Positions 26,431 through 35,365 are shown, numbered from the stretch's first letter. The stretch: DNA of 64,000 nucleotides from Neptunicoccus cionae (GCF_014643735.1 NZ_BMKA01000003.1:496001-560000), one strand, 5' to 3'. The notes: generated from the sequence alone by a model not told the origin. A program made the numbers and translations.

Positions 26431-26670
26431 ATGAAAGCACGTGTCCACGTTACCCTGAAAAACGGTGTTCTTGACCCTCAAGGGGCAGCTGTCGCCCATT
26501 CACTCGGGGCGCTCGGGTTTGATGGCGTCAACGACGTGCGTCAAGGCAAGGTGATCGAACTGGATCTGGCCGAAACAGATAAAGCCGCCGCCGAAGCCAG
26601 CGTTAAACAGATGTGCGAAAAACTGCTCGCCAATACTGTGATCGAAAACTACTCGGTAGAGATTCTCTGA
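26431..26670 (+). CDS. purS: FGAM synthase subunit PurS
   Basis: A 79-residue protein, the small structural subunit that joins PurQ and PurL into the three-part phosphoribosylformylglycinamidine synthase used by most bacteria outside the gammaproteobacteria. [20 protein letters not shown] and [13 protein letters not shown] are typical. Its stop and the purQ start share one base (TGATG), so translation is probably coupled. purL, the catalytic subunit, is not in the window. Confidence 0.95.
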   Translation: MKARVHVTLKNGVLDPQGAAVAHSLGALGFDGVNDVRQGKVIELDLAETDKAAAEASVKQMCEKLLANTVIENYSVEIL

Positions 26671-27347
26671 TGCGCGCGGCGGTTATCCAGTTCCCCGGAT
26701 CCAACTGTGATCGGGATATGGCTGTGGCACTGGCCAATGTGGCGGGTGGCGCAGAGAATGTTTCTATGGTCTGGCACAAAGACGCGGAGCTGCCAAAAGG
26801 GCTCGACGTGATCGGCATTCCGGGCGGTTTTTCTTTTGGCGATTACCTGCGCTGCGGTGCGATTGCTGCGCGCTCCCCTATTATGGATGCGGTTGTGGAG
26901 TTCGCCAATAAGGGCGGATATGTCTTTGGCCTGTGTAACGGCTTTCAAATCCTGACAGAATCCGGCCTGCTGCCGGGCGTTTTGATGCGCAATGCGGGGC
27001 TGAAATACATCTGTAAAGACGTGGAACTGCGGGTGGAAACCACCGCATCGCCCTTCACGTCCCGCTACACGGTTGGCGAAGTTGTGACGGTTCCTGTGGC
27101 CCACCATGACGGCAACTATTCCGCCGATCCAGAGACACTGAAACGTCTGGTCGGGGATGATCGGGTGGCGTTCCGCTATACCGAAACGCCAAACGGTTCG
27201 GTTGATGACATCGCGGGTATCCTGTCTGCAAACAAGCGGGTTCTGGGCATGATGCCCCACCCCGAGCGTCGGGCAGATACACAGCTGGGCGGCACCGACG
27301 GCGTGCGCTTCTTTGAAGGCATCGCGGATGCGCTGGTTTCTGCCTGA
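26670..27347 (+). CDS. purQ: FGAM synthase glutaminase subunit PurQ
   Basis: A 225-residue class I glutamine amidotransferase. [16 protein letters not shown] is the family opening; the nucleophile elbow is GLCNGFQIL (Cys near residue 89), and the His-Glu pair appears in [10 protein letters not shown] near the C-terminus. It supplies ammonia to PurL for FGAM formation. It overlaps purS by one base; the frame extends upstream inside purS, but the ATG at 26670 gives the normal start. Confidence 0.97.
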   Translation: MRAAVIQFPGSNCDRDMAVALANVAGGAENVSMVWHKDAELPKGLDVIGIPGGFSFGDYLRCGAIAARSPIMDAVVEFANKGGYVFGLCNGFQILTESGLLPGVLMRNAGLKYICKDVELRVETTASPFTSRYTVGEVVTVPVAHHDGNYSADPETLKRLVGDDRVAFRYTETPNGSVDDIAGILSANKRVLGMMPHPERRADTQLGGTDGVRFFEGIADALVSA

Positions 27348-27361
27348 TCCCAAGGCAAAGC

Positions 27362-27390
27362 TTGAGCAACCGCGCGCTGCGCCCTAGATT
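27362..27390 (+). promoter_or_regulatory. Start-proximal promoter of the DctB-like gene
   Basis: TTGAGC (27362-27367) and TAGATT (27385-27390) are 17 bases apart, and the ATG follows the -10 box after only six bases. No ribosome site is present. If the promoter is real, the mRNA starts at or next to the start codon, that is, it is leaderless. The same arrangement occurs before moaA. Confidence 0.45.
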
Positions 27391-27396
27391 GGCACA

Positions 27397-29160
27397 ATGA
27401 ACGCAACCGAGCCAGAACCCCGCCGCCGCAGCCATTGGGTGCTTCGCGCAGGTGTGCTTGCGTTTCTGGTTGCAACCGGTGTGCTGATCTGGCTGTCCAA
27501 CATCTACTTTACCCAGCGTTTTTCCGAAGCCACCCGCGCGGATGCCGAAGCGCAGATGACGCTGTATTCGGGACGGCTGGTCAGCGAGCTGCACCGCAAT
27601 TCTGTGGTGCCTTTGCTGCTGTCGCGCGACACGACGCTAATCTCTGCGCTGAACACCGACGATTACGTGGGTACTTCGCAGCGGTTGATTTCCTACAAGG
27701 ATGAAATCGGCGCTAAATCCATCGTGCTTTTGGATGACGGCGGTCGGGTGGTCGCGGCTTCTGACCGGCGGGAACTGGGGACAGTGCTGCGGGATTCCAC
27801 CTTCTTTATCGAGGCTTTGCGCTCCCCTGATACGGTATTCACCACCAATGGCGTCAAGGAAGGCGCGCTTGGGTTCTATTATTCGCGCAAAATGCAGAGC
27901 CAGAAAGAAACTGTTGGGGTTATCCTGATAGAAGTCGATCTGGACCAGTTGTTTGACCGATGGTCGACGCGGGACAGCATCATTTTTGTCTCTGACAGCG
28001 AAGAGGTCATCATCCTCAGCACAGAGCGCCAGTTCCGCCACCAGACGCTAGAGGCAGCACTGGCCAACCAACCTGCCCTGTCGGCGGTGGAACGGGCGTG
28101 GCAGGCCACGGGCGATTGGAACCGCAGCGTCGTGAACGCCAATTTTCAGGGGCAACCGCTGTTTCGGCTCGATCAGAAAATCCCGTTTCAGGGCTGGAAG
28201 CTAAGCTATCTTGCGTCCTTTGAAGATGTGCGCGCACGGGTGAACGCGGTGCTTGCGCTGGAAATGATGGTGTTGGCGATTGTCACCGCTCTTGGGTTTT
28301 ACTACCTGTCGCGCCGTGCCATCCGCCAGTCCTTCCTGTTTCAGGCCGAAAGCCGCGAATTGCGGGCGCTGAACGAGCGGTTACAGAACGAAATTGCGGA
28401 ACGGGAAAGGGTCGAGAAGGATCTGGAGGTGGCTGAACAAAGCCTTGCCCAGTCCTCCAAGCTCGCCGCGCTTGGCGAGATGTCCGCCGCTGTCAGCCAT
28501 GAGCTGAACCAACCCCTCGCCGCTATGCGCACCTATCTGGCGGGTGCAAAACTGCTGTTGCAACGCCGCCGCCCCGCCGAGGCCATGTCTTCGTTTCAGC
28601 GGATCGATGATCTGATCGAACGCATGGGGTCGATTACGCGTCAGCTGAAATCCTATGCCCGCAAGGGCGGCGACGATCTTGTTGCTGTTGATATGCGCGA
28701 TGCGGTGAATGCGTCTTTGTCGATGATGTCGCCACAACTCAGCCAGATGAAGGTTGAAATCCTGTCCAACCTGCCGCCCGACCCTGTGATGGTGCTGGCA
28801 GATCAGGTCCGCGTGGAACAAGTGATCGTTAACCTGTTGCGTAACGCCCTTGATGCGACCAAACTGCAAGAAGACCGCCGCATTGCGATCACCCTGACCG
28901 GAGGCAGCACCATTAAGCTGGCCGTGGAAGACAACGGCAAGGGTATTGAAAACCTCGACGAGCTGTTCGAGCCGTTTTACACCACGAAAAAACCGGGGGA
29001 TGGTGTCGGGCTGGGATTAGCCATCTCGTCTGGAATTGCCAAAGATCTCGGTGGGCGACTTATCGCCCGAAACGCACAATCGGGTGGCGCGGTGTTTGAG
29101 TTTTGGCTTCCCGAACTAGATAAGTCACAGATCAAGACACAGACACAGGCAGCAGAATAG
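27397..29160 (+). CDS. Sensor histidine kinase, DctB-like
   Basis: A 587-residue membrane sensor kinase. A first membrane segment lies at about residues 18-38 and a second at about 285-310; the roughly 240 residues between them are periplasmic and have the double-PAS layout (SIVLLDDGGRVVAASDRRELG, FYYSRKMQSQ) of DctB-type dicarboxylate sensors. A coiled linker precedes the kinase domain with the phospho-acceptor AVSHELNQPLAAMRTY (His 368). ATP-binding boxes are NLLRNALDA, VEDNGKGI and GDGVGLGLAIS. The response regulator follows after eight bases. No dctP/Q/M transport genes are next to it, so the ligand remains a family-based guess. Confidence 0.85.
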   Translation: MNATEPEPRRRSHWVLRAGVLAFLVATGVLIWLSNIYFTQRFSEATRADAEAQMTLYSGRLVSELHRNSVVPLLLSRDTTLISALNTDDYVGTSQRLISYKDEIGAKSIVLLDDGGRVVAASDRRELGTVLRDSTFFIEALRSPDTVFTTNGVKEGALGFYYSRKMQSQKETVGVILIEVDLDQLFDRWSTRDSIIFVSDSEEVIILSTERQFRHQTLEAALANQPALSAVERAWQATGDWNRSVVNANFQGQPLFRLDQKIPFQGWKLSYLASFEDVRARVNAVLALEMMVLAIVTALGFYYLSRRAIRQSFLFQAESRELRALNERLQNEIAERERVEKDLEVAEQSLAQSSKLAALGEMSAAVSHELNQPLAAMRTYLAGAKLLLQRRRPAEAMSSFQRIDDLIERMGSITRQLKSYARKGGDDLVAVDMRDAVNASLSMMSPQLSQMKVEILSNLPPDPVMVLADQVRVEQVIVNLLRNALDATKLQEDRRIAITLTGGSTIKLAVEDNGKGIENLDELFEPFYTTKKPGDGVGLGLAISSGIAKDLGGRLIARNAQSGGAVFEFWLPELDKSQIKTQTQAAE

Positions 29161-29168
29161 AGAGCCCC

Positions 29169-30506
29169 ATGGCAGAACAAATGACAATCGCGATCGTGGA
29201 TGACGAACAGGATATGCGTGAAAGCATCTCCCAGTGGTTGACCCTTTCCGGCTATCGCACCCAGACATTTTCCAGCGCGGAGGAAGCGCTGAAAAACATC
29301 GACGGGGATTTTCCGGGCATCTTTATTTCGGACATTAAAATGCCCGGAATGGACGGGATCACCTTTCTGAAACGCCTGCAAAGCATCGACAACCAGCTTC
29401 CGGTGATCATGATTACCGGCCACGGCGATGTGTCTATGGCCGTTGAGGCCATGCGCATCGGGGCTTATGACTTCCTCGAAAAACCGTTTGATCCCGAACG
29501 GATGGCAGAACTGACAAAGCGCGCGGTTCACACCCGCCGCCTGACGCTGGACAATCGCACCCTGCGGCGTGAACTGTCCGACGGGACGGTGCTGCTGCGC
29601 AAACTGATGGGCTCCAGCCCTGTGATGGAACGCCTGCGGGAGGATATCCTCGATCTAGCACAGGCGGACGGGCATATTCTGGTTTCCGGCGAAACCGGCA
29701 CCGGCAAAAGCCTGATTGCCCACGCTTTGCACGCTTGTGGTCCTCGTCAGGGCAAGAAATTCGTGATGGTGAACTGCGCTGCTTTTGCCGAAGAGGAACT
29801 CGCCCGCCGCTTGTTTGGTCCAATGGATGACGGCACCCCTGCGCTGGAAGCCTCGCTTGGGGGGACTTTGTGTTTGGAAGACGTAGAGAGTCTGCCGACC
29901 TCGATTCAGGCGCGTCTGATCGGTGCGTTGGAAGATCACGACCGCGGCGCGGATACCTCGCCCCTGCGGATCATCGCGATTTCCAATGAACCGGACCCCA
30001 ATACCTCCCTAGAAGACACCATCCGCCAAGACCTTTACTTCCGTCTGGCAGCGATGCAGATCACCCCGCCCCCCCTGCGCGCACGGGGCGAAGATATCCT
30101 GAACCTGTTCAACCGCTATGTTGAAACCTTTGCAGATGAATATGGCGTGGACGGGCCGGATGTGTCCGCCAAGGATGCCGCACAACTGTTGCAGGCCCCT
30201 TGGCCCGGCAACATCCGTCAGTTGATCAATCTGGCCGAACGCGCTGTGCTGCAACACCGTCGGGGCAGCTATTCCATCGCTAACCTGCTGATGGACGACA
30301 CGTCAGAGCCGACGCCAGATGTGATCGCGGAAGGCAAACCACTGAAAGAATACGTCGAGGCGTTTGAACGGATGCTGATCGACAATACTATGCGCCGCCA
30401 CAAAGGGTCTATCCAGTCGGTGATGGAGGAACTCTCCCTGCCCCGCCGGACCCTGAACGAGAAGATGGCAAAATACGGGTTGAGCCGCAGCAATTACGTA
30501 GGCTGA
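29169..30506 (+). CDS. Response regulator of the DctD/NtrC class lacking GAFTGA
   Basis: A 445-residue regulator: receiver domain (residues 1-120, phospho-acceptor in FISDIKMPGMDG), AAA+ domain (Walker A GETGTGKS at 174-181, arginine-rich YFRLAAMQITPPPLRARGEDI), and a Fis-type helix-turn-helix at the end. Two key features differ from standard sigma-54 activators. The segment after RRLFG (213-216) runs straight to GGTLCL without a GAFTGA loop, and the Walker B acidic pair reads Glu-Asp (237-238), not Asp-Glu. It may therefore not open sigma-54 promoters; NtrC of Rhodobacter capsulatus is a known precedent that uses the housekeeping polymerase. It pairs with the kinase just upstream. Confidence 0.85.
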   Translation: MAEQMTIAIVDDEQDMRESISQWLTLSGYRTQTFSSAEEALKNIDGDFPGIFISDIKMPGMDGITFLKRLQSIDNQLPVIMITGHGDVSMAVEAMRIGAYDFLEKPFDPERMAELTKRAVHTRRLTLDNRTLRRELSDGTVLLRKLMGSSPVMERLREDILDLAQADGHILVSGETGTGKSLIAHALHACGPRQGKKFVMVNCAAFAEEELARRLFGPMDDGTPALEASLGGTLCLEDVESLPTSIQARLIGALEDHDRGADTSPLRIIAISNEPDPNTSLEDTIRQDLYFRLAAMQITPPPLRARGEDILNLFNRYVETFADEYGVDGPDVSAKDAAQLLQAPWPGNIRQLINLAERAVLQHRRGSYSIANLLMDDTSEPTPDVIAEGKPLKEYVEAFERMLIDNTMRRHKGSIQSVMEELSLPRRTLNEKMAKYGLSRSNYVG

Positions 30507-30514
30507 GCATTCAG

Positions 30515-30542
30515 GGTGTCGCGTTACAAAGCCCGACACCCC
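30515..30542. terminator. Hairpin between convergent regulator and RTX genes
   Basis: Eight-base-pair stem gggtgtcg / cgacaccc with a 12-base loop in the 75 bases between two convergent stops. It has no T run on either side, so its termination strength is doubtful. Confidence 0.4.
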
Positions 30543-30581
30543 AACGCACCGCAGATTGATCTTTCGCGGCGCTGACAGCGA

Positions 30582-32036
30582 TCAATATTCGATGTTCAGA
30601 TCAGGCGTATCAGACAGGTCCAGTCCTTCGAGGATGATAATGCCCCGTGGATGCGCCAGTAACAGGTTGCCATCTTCTTCGACAAATTCAATCGCGGTTT
30701 CAGGGACGCCGTTCAGGCGGATCATGTCGGCATCTACGTCAAAGTCCGTTATTGTGTCGGTGCCCTGACCTTTCTTGCCGACTGCGAAAAACTCAAAGGT
30801 ATCCGCGCCCTTGCCGCCCGATAGCTGATCATCCCCGCTGCCGCCGGTAATCGTGTCCTGTCCTGAGCCCCCGTCGATGGTATCGTCCCCTGCTCCGCCT
30901 TCCAGCCGGTCCTTACCCGAGCCGCCCTCAATGTTGTCATTGCCGCGACCACCGTTGATCCGGTCGTTGCCGCCGTCCCCCGAGATGCTATCTGCACCGG
31001 CACCACCATCAATGGCGTCTTTTCCGCTTCCCCCAAAGAGCGTGTCATCCCCGCTGCCCCCATCCAAAGTGTCTCCGCCGCGGCCGCCGAATTGGGTGTC
31101 ATCCCCCTTACCGCCATAGAGAAAATCATTCCCATTGCCGCCAAAGTTCCGATCATTCCCGGCCCCGGATTCGATAAAATCATCCATCGCGCCCCCTTCG
31201 TTCCGGTCGTCCCCGCCACCTGATTTTATGGTGTCGTCGCCGCTGCCGCCGTAATTCCGGTCATTCCCGCCGCCACTGTAAAACGTGTCATTTCCGTCTG
31301 AACCATGAAACTCGTTGGCCAGATCATCCCCGATGAAAGTGTCATCACGGATCGTCCCGAAACCGCCTTCAATATTTTTGATATTAATCGTTTCTTCTTG
31401 GGCTCCACCGTCTTCTTCACCAGCGGTCGCAAGGATTATAATTGACAGAATTAGGTCGAGCGTAAACGAATACTCGATAAGCTCAGCTCCGGTGACAAGA
31501 TCTTTCCCTTTGCCCCCGTTGATCGAATCCTCACCGACACCATCTGCGTTTTCGTGCAGGATAAAGGCATCCTTGCCTTTCCCACCTAACAACACATCCG
31601 CGCCAAAACTGGCCTCTAGCACGTCTTTTCCCACCGTCCCCGTGATGGTTGAACCGTAAGGGCCCATAAATTCCTGCAAGAAGTCCCGATAAGCATCAGT
31701 GTCGTATCCGTCGGTGACATTTTCTGCGGCGGCCCGCACGGCCCCGATATCAAATCGCGCGCCTTCTATCCGCACAGCTTTGTACGGAGAGGACGGAAAA
31801 AACATATCAACAGTATGTACCACGCCGCTAAAGCTGTCCCCGTCGATTTCCAGTCCGGTGCCAAAAAAACGGAAGGTCGGCTGATCCCCAAGGACCGGCC
31901 CCACAGAAACAGCCGACGCTGTGCCCGCTGGCTCATATCGCCAGTTGATCGTGGCACTGGTGACGGCCTCAATGATATGTTCGACCATAAACCTTTGGAA
32001 ACTGGTGGTGATACCAGACAACATTGTCGCGCGCAT
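30582..32036 (-). CDS. RTX-type calcium-binding repeat protein
   Basis: A 484-residue acidic protein. Residues about 125-180 and 240-410 carry glycine/aspartate nonapeptide repeats of the RTX type ([11 protein letters not shown]-like), which form calcium-bound beta-rolls outside the cell. The C-terminal [18 protein letters not shown] is like the end domain of serralysin-type proteins and would contain the type I secretion signal. There is no N-terminal Sec signal. The N-terminal 120 residues have no function I recognise and no protease zinc motif. A strong gggaggt ribosome site precedes the ATG. No ABC/HlyD/TolC exporter genes are adjacent. Confidence 0.88.
   Translation of the reverse strand: MRATMLSGITTSFQRFMVEHIIEAVTSATINWRYEPAGTASAVSVGPVLGDQPTFRFFGTGLEIDGDSFSGVVHTVDMFFPSSPYKAVRIEGARFDIGAVRAAAENVTDGYDTDAYRDFLQEFMGPYGSTITGTVGKDVLEASFGADVLLGGKGKDAFILHENADGVGEDSINGGKGKDLVTGAELIEYSFTLDLILSIIILATAGEEDGGAQEETINIKNIEGGFGTIRDDTFIGDDLANEFHGSDGNDTFYSGGGNDRNYGGSGDDTIKSGGGDDRNEGGAMDDFIESGAGNDRNFGGNGNDFLYGGKGDDTQFGGRGGDTLDGGSGDDTLFGGSGKDAIDGGAGADSISGDGGNDRINGGRGNDNIEGGSGKDRLEGGAGDDTIDGGSGQDTITGGSGDDQLSGGKGADTFEFFAVGKKGQGTDTITDFDVDADMIRLNGVPETAIEFVEEDGNLLLAHPRGIIILEGLDLSDTPDLNIEY
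30795..31310 (-). repeat. DNA repeats encoding the RTX nonapeptides
   Basis: Roughly 27-base units coding GGxGxDxxx occur in tandem, diverged from one another. The repeats leave all frames open on both strands, so several spurious overlapping frames appear here. Three units share the variant DRN-x-GG, which suggests local duplication. Confidence 0.75.
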
Positions 32037-32080
32037 TGAAATTACCTCCCTAAAAATGGTCCGAAATGGACAGGAAAAAT

Positions 32081-32126
32081 GCAGTTGAAACTGCTTGCAT
32101 TGGGTAGGAATTAACTATGATTAAAC
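32081..32126 (-). promoter_or_regulatory. Possible operator sites upstream of the RTX gene
   Basis: Two elements lie 45-90 bases before the RTX start: the palindrome gcagtt-ga-aactgc (32081-32094) and ttaa-N6-ttaa (32111-32124). The second resembles a CtrA box but its spacer is one base short of the N7 consensus. Neither is proven. Confidence 0.25.
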
Positions 32127-32182
32127 GCTAATCGCGTGGTTTTCGCAAGCTTGGCGATGTTGGCGGCGGAGCTGGCCCCGGA

Positions 32183-32833
32183 TCATCCCTTTGACGACAC
32201 CCGCTCCAGCGCGGTTTGCAGGTCGCCGTAGCCGGTGAAGCGACGCTCCAGTGGCAGGCCGAGTTTGTCCGCGCAAGCCTGCGCTTTGGCGTCCAGTGCA
32301 GGGTCGTTGGTTTGGGCCTGATAAATCATCTTGGTGTAGTTGCCAAACAGCATGTCGCGCAGTTCGGGATGACGGTCCAACCCCATCGGTTTCCATATGA
32401 AAGCATCAAATTGTTTGACCAGAAAATCAGTCAAATAAAACGCCGTAAATTCGTCTTCTGAAATTTCGGCAAAAGCCTCATTTCCTTCAAAGAAGGAATA
32501 GCAATGTGGACCGGCGATCATCTCAACGCCCAGTTCCTCGCACTTGGCCTGCAACAGCCCGCCGGTTCCGCAATCCGCATAGGCCACGAAAATCTGCGCA
32601 TACTCGTCTTTATGTTTCTCAACTGCCTTGGTAACCGCGTCGGTGATCTGATCAGGGTAAAGGTGCAGCTTGGCAGGTAGGCAGGTCAGGTCCATGTGGT
32701 CCCAGTTGTTCAGCCGAAACAGCGCGAGTATTTCCCGCGCCAGCGCACCGCAGGCCAGAACAAGAATGCGCGCAGGTTTATCCCCGCGCGCATCCAATCC
32801 TTCTTCGGTCAATGTTGTATCATCAACCTGCAT
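32183..32833 (-). CDS. DUF1638 family protein
   Basis: A 216-residue soluble protein of the DUF1638 family. The first third contains ILVLACGALAREIL and the middle contains FVAYADCGTGG and EMIAGPHCYSFFEG, with cysteines and a histidine that could bind metal or cofactor. The biochemical role of the family is not established. It lies six bases after the corrinoid protein gene and in the same direction, and DUF1638 genes are often found near corrinoid methyltransferases, so an accessory role in B12-dependent methyl transfer is likely by context only. Confidence 0.8.
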   Translation of the reverse strand: MQVDDTTLTEEGLDARGDKPARILVLACGALAREILALFRLNNWDHMDLTCLPAKLHLYPDQITDAVTKAVEKHKDEYAQIFVAYADCGTGGLLQAKCEELGVEMIAGPHCYSFFEGNEAFAEISEDEFTAFYLTDFLVKQFDAFIWKPMGLDRHPELRDMLFGNYTKMIYQAQTNDPALDAKAQACADKLGLPLERRFTGYGDLQTALERVSSKG

Positions 32834-32839
32834 GGCGCA

Positions 32840-33541
32840 TCACGCGCTGACTTGGTTGTGTTTTTTGGCCATGAATTCTTTGGCTGTTTCCACCGCCACA
32901 GCAGCGTCCCGACAATAAGCATCCGCGCCAATCGCCTTGCCGAATTCCTCGTTCAGCGGGGCACCGCCCACCAGAACAGTGAAATCGTCCCGCATACCTT
33001 TTTCCACCATCGTGTCGATCACAACCTTCATATAAGGCATCGTGGTCGTCAGCAGTGCGGACATGCCGAGGATATCAAATTCGCCGGTTTCCAGCGCTTC
33101 GATGTAATTCTCGACAGGGTTGTTGATCCCGAGGTCTTTCACCTCAAATCCGGCGCCTTCCATCATCATCGTGACAAGGTTCTTGCCGATGTCGTGGATA
33201 TCGCCCTTTACTGTGCCGATCACCATATTGCCCAAACGCGGCGCGCCGGTTTCCGCCAGCAAAGGCTTCAGGATCGCCATGCCACCCTTCATCGCGTTTG
33301 CAGCCAGCAGAACCTCCGGCACAAACAGGATACCATCGCGAAAGTCGATCCCGACAATGCGCATCCCTTCCACCAGTGCTTTGGTCAGCACATCATAAGG
33401 CATCCAGCCCCGCTCTAGCAGGATATTTACGCTCTCTTCGATCTCTTCTTTCAGACCATCGTAAAGATCGTCATGCATTTGAAGAGTAAGTTCCTCGTCA
33501 CTGAGTTCCGAGAGGATGATTTCGTCTTCTTCTTCAGACAT
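32840..33541 (-). CDS. Corrinoid (B12-binding) methyl-carrier protein
   Basis: A 233-residue two-domain cobalamin protein like MtbC and the B12 module of MetH. The helical cap domain spans about residues 20-100 (EGMRIVGIDFRDGILFVPEV), followed by the Rossmann-like B12 domain with the axial-ligand motif KGDIHDIGKNLV (near residue 117), MSALLTTT and the LVGGAPL loop. It would carry a methyl group on cobalt between a methyl donor protein and the homocysteine methyltransferase encoded upstream. A GTG five codons upstream also opens the frame, but gtggga there looks like the ribosome site of the ATG at 33541. Confidence 0.93.
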   Translation of the reverse strand: MSEEEDEIILSELSDEELTLQMHDDLYDGLKEEIEESVNILLERGWMPYDVLTKALVEGMRIVGIDFRDGILFVPEVLLAANAMKGGMAILKPLLAETGAPRLGNMVIGTVKGDIHDIGKNLVTMMMEGAGFEVKDLGINNPVENYIEALETGEFDILGMSALLTTTMPYMKVVIDTMVEKGMRDDFTVLVGGAPLNEEFGKAIGADAYCRDAAVAVETAKEFMAKKHNQVSA

Positions 33542-33677
33542 TTGGCAAAATCCCACTAGTTTTGGCGCCTTGGTACAGGCAGCTCTGCCCCCACGTTACC
33601 TGCGGGGTCTCTCGATTCTGCAAAATAAGCGACATATGCGTTTCACAATCCGACCGCTCTTTGCATTTTATGATTTA

Positions 33678-34688
33678 TTAATCGCGGCGGCGGCGTCTGG
33701 TGCGCGTTTCGGCGGGTTTGCCGGATGTGCCGTCATCCTCTGATGAGAACCCGCCCATACGCTCGGCAATCACCTCCAGGGTAGGCGTGTCGCCTTTGGA
33801 TGTGGATTCAAGGGACTTGCGCATCGCGGCGAGGTGTTCAGGCATGGTGCCACAGCACCCGCCAATGAAAGATGCCCCACAATCCCGTGCCAGAACAGCG
33901 TAATCCGCCATAAGATCCGGTGTGCCGTTATAGTGGATATGTCCATCCACATATTTCGGAATGCCCGCATTGCCTTTGGCAATCAACGGGCGGTCCGGAT
34001 CGGCAGCGGCCATCCCCAGAATGGTGCGCAGCAGGTCAGAGGCACCCACACCGCAGTTTGCCCCGAATGCGAAAGGTTTGTTGTCCATCCCTTTAATCAT
34101 ATCCACCATGCCATTAGAGGTGACGCCCATCATCGTGCGTCCGGCGGTGTCAAAGCTCATGGTGCCACACCAGGGTGCGCCGATATTGCCGATCGCTTCG
34201 GCAGCGGCGGCATATTCTTCGGGCGCGGAAATCGTCTCTACCCAGAGCACATCAGCCCCGCCTTCCATCAAACCGGTGGCTTGCTCTTCAAAAATCTCGA
34301 CCGCATCAGCGTGTGACAGGGTGCCAACGGGCAGCATAATATCCCCTGTTGGCCCCATGGAACCGGCAACAATCACATCGCGTCCGGCTTTGTCCGCGAC
34401 GTCACGGCCGATTTCAGCAGCGATGCGTGACAGTTCACGGGCGCGGGATTGCGCGTTGTGCAGCTTCAGGCGGGCAGCGTTGCCGCCAAAGCTGTTGGTC
34501 AAAAACATATCCGAACCAGCGTCTACAGCGCCCTGATACAGTTTGGTGATCCGGTCGGGGTGCCAGTCATTCCACATCTCGGGGGCTTCACCGGCTTCCA
34601 GACCCATATTGAACAGGTTGGTCCCAGTTGCGCCATCGGTCAGGATCCAGCCTTGTGTATCCAGCAGTTTCTGTAGTTTTTCAGACAT
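33678..34688 (-). CDS. bmt: Homocysteine S-methyltransferase (betaine--homocysteine type)
   Basis: A 336-residue zinc-dependent homocysteine methyltransferase. ILTDGATGTNLFNMGLE is the N-terminal motif, and the zinc cysteines are in GANCGVGA and GGCCGTMPEHL. Many databases call this group betaine--homocysteine methyltransferase. Next to a free-standing corrinoid protein, it could instead be the homocysteine-binding part of a split B12-dependent methionine synthase, which has been described in related roseobacters. The Lys/Arg-rich C-terminal tail (TRTRRRRRD) is unusual. ggag lies seven bases before the ATG. A 136-base gap separates it from the corrinoid gene. Confidence 0.88.
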   Translation of the reverse strand: MSEKLQKLLDTQGWILTDGATGTNLFNMGLEAGEAPEMWNDWHPDRITKLYQGAVDAGSDMFLTNSFGGNAARLKLHNAQSRARELSRIAAEIGRDVADKAGRDVIVAGSMGPTGDIMLPVGTLSHADAVEIFEEQATGLMEGGADVLWVETISAPEEYAAAAEAIGNIGAPWCGTMSFDTAGRTMMGVTSNGMVDMIKGMDNKPFAFGANCGVGASDLLRTILGMAAADPDRPLIAKGNAGIPKYVDGHIHYNGTPDLMADYAVLARDCGASFIGGCCGTMPEHLAAMRKSLESTSKGDTPTLEVIAERMGGFSSEDDGTSGKPAETRTRRRRRD

Positions 34689-34776
34689 ATATCGCTCCGC
34701 GTCTGACCGGATTGGCCAGCTTACGCTTCCGTGTCACAGGCGCGGGACAGGCGCAAATTCTTTCTGGACATATTGA

Positions 34777-35208
34777 TTATGAATCTGACGCGAGTTTGTT
34801 TTGCGCCAGCGATTGAATCCGTACGATCATCGCCCGCAACCCGTTGGAACGCTGTGCCGAAAGATGCTGGTCCAACCCCAATTGCGCAAAAGCAGCGGCA
34901 GCATCGGTGTCTACCACCTGTTGCACCGTCACGTTATTAAACAACGCGCTAAGGATCGCAATCAGACCGCGCACGATCATCGCGTCGCTTTCCCCCTGAA
35001 AGGTAAAGACCGCTTCCGGCCCGTTCCCTTCGATATGGGGTACGATCCAGACTTGCGATGCACAGCCGTCCACCTTGGTGGCAGGCACCCGCAAAGTCTC
35101 GTCAAGCGGTGGCATCGTCTTGCCCATGTCGATCACATGACGATAGCGGTCCTCCCAGTCGTCAAGGAATTCAAACGTCTCCACGATTTCCTGAAAATCT
35201 TCAGTCAT
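34777..35208 (-). CDS. sufE: SufE-family sulfur acceptor protein
   Basis: A 143-residue protein that takes persulfide sulfur from a cysteine desulfurase (SufS) and passes it to the Fe-S scaffold. The acceptor cysteine lies in KVDGCASQVWI (near residue 49), preceded by the family stretch DRYRHVIDMGKTMPPLDE. Length matches SufE. It stands alone here; the suf cluster is not in the window. The gap to the methyltransferase start is 88 bases. Confidence 0.9.
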   Translation of the reverse strand: MTEDFQEIVETFEFLDDWEDRYRHVIDMGKTMPPLDETLRVPATKVDGCASQVWIVPHIEGNGPEAVFTFQGESDAMIVRGLIAILSALFNNVTVQQVVDTDAAAAFAQLGLDQHLSAQRSNGLRAMIVRIQSLAQNKLASDS

Positions 35209-35365
35209 TCTTAACCAGTCCTGCGTAAATCATGAAAGGATACCTAAGTCCCCTGCCCGATCAGGTCCACCAATAATTCGACACCGCGTCACTCGGCCCT
35301 TTTCTTTGAAACCCGTTTTGGCTAACACTTGGCCATAATAAAAGGCGAACAAACGGGGTCGGCAG

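Noticed and set aside
26224-26499. Leftward 91-codon frame over the purC-purS gap
   Set aside because: It runs across a terminator, the purS promoter and the start of purS, and has no domain.
30749-31219. Alternative frames over the RTX repeats (leftward 156 codons; rightward 88 codons at 30853-31119)
   Set aside because: Repetitive DNA with a period that is a multiple of three leaves several frames open; only one gives the calcium-binding nonapeptides.
33557-33677. Possible riboswitch before the corrinoid gene
   Set aside because: I looked for cobalamin, SAM-II, SAH and SAM/SAH elements here and before bmt and did not find their conserved bases; the gaps are also short for a cobalamin riboswitch.
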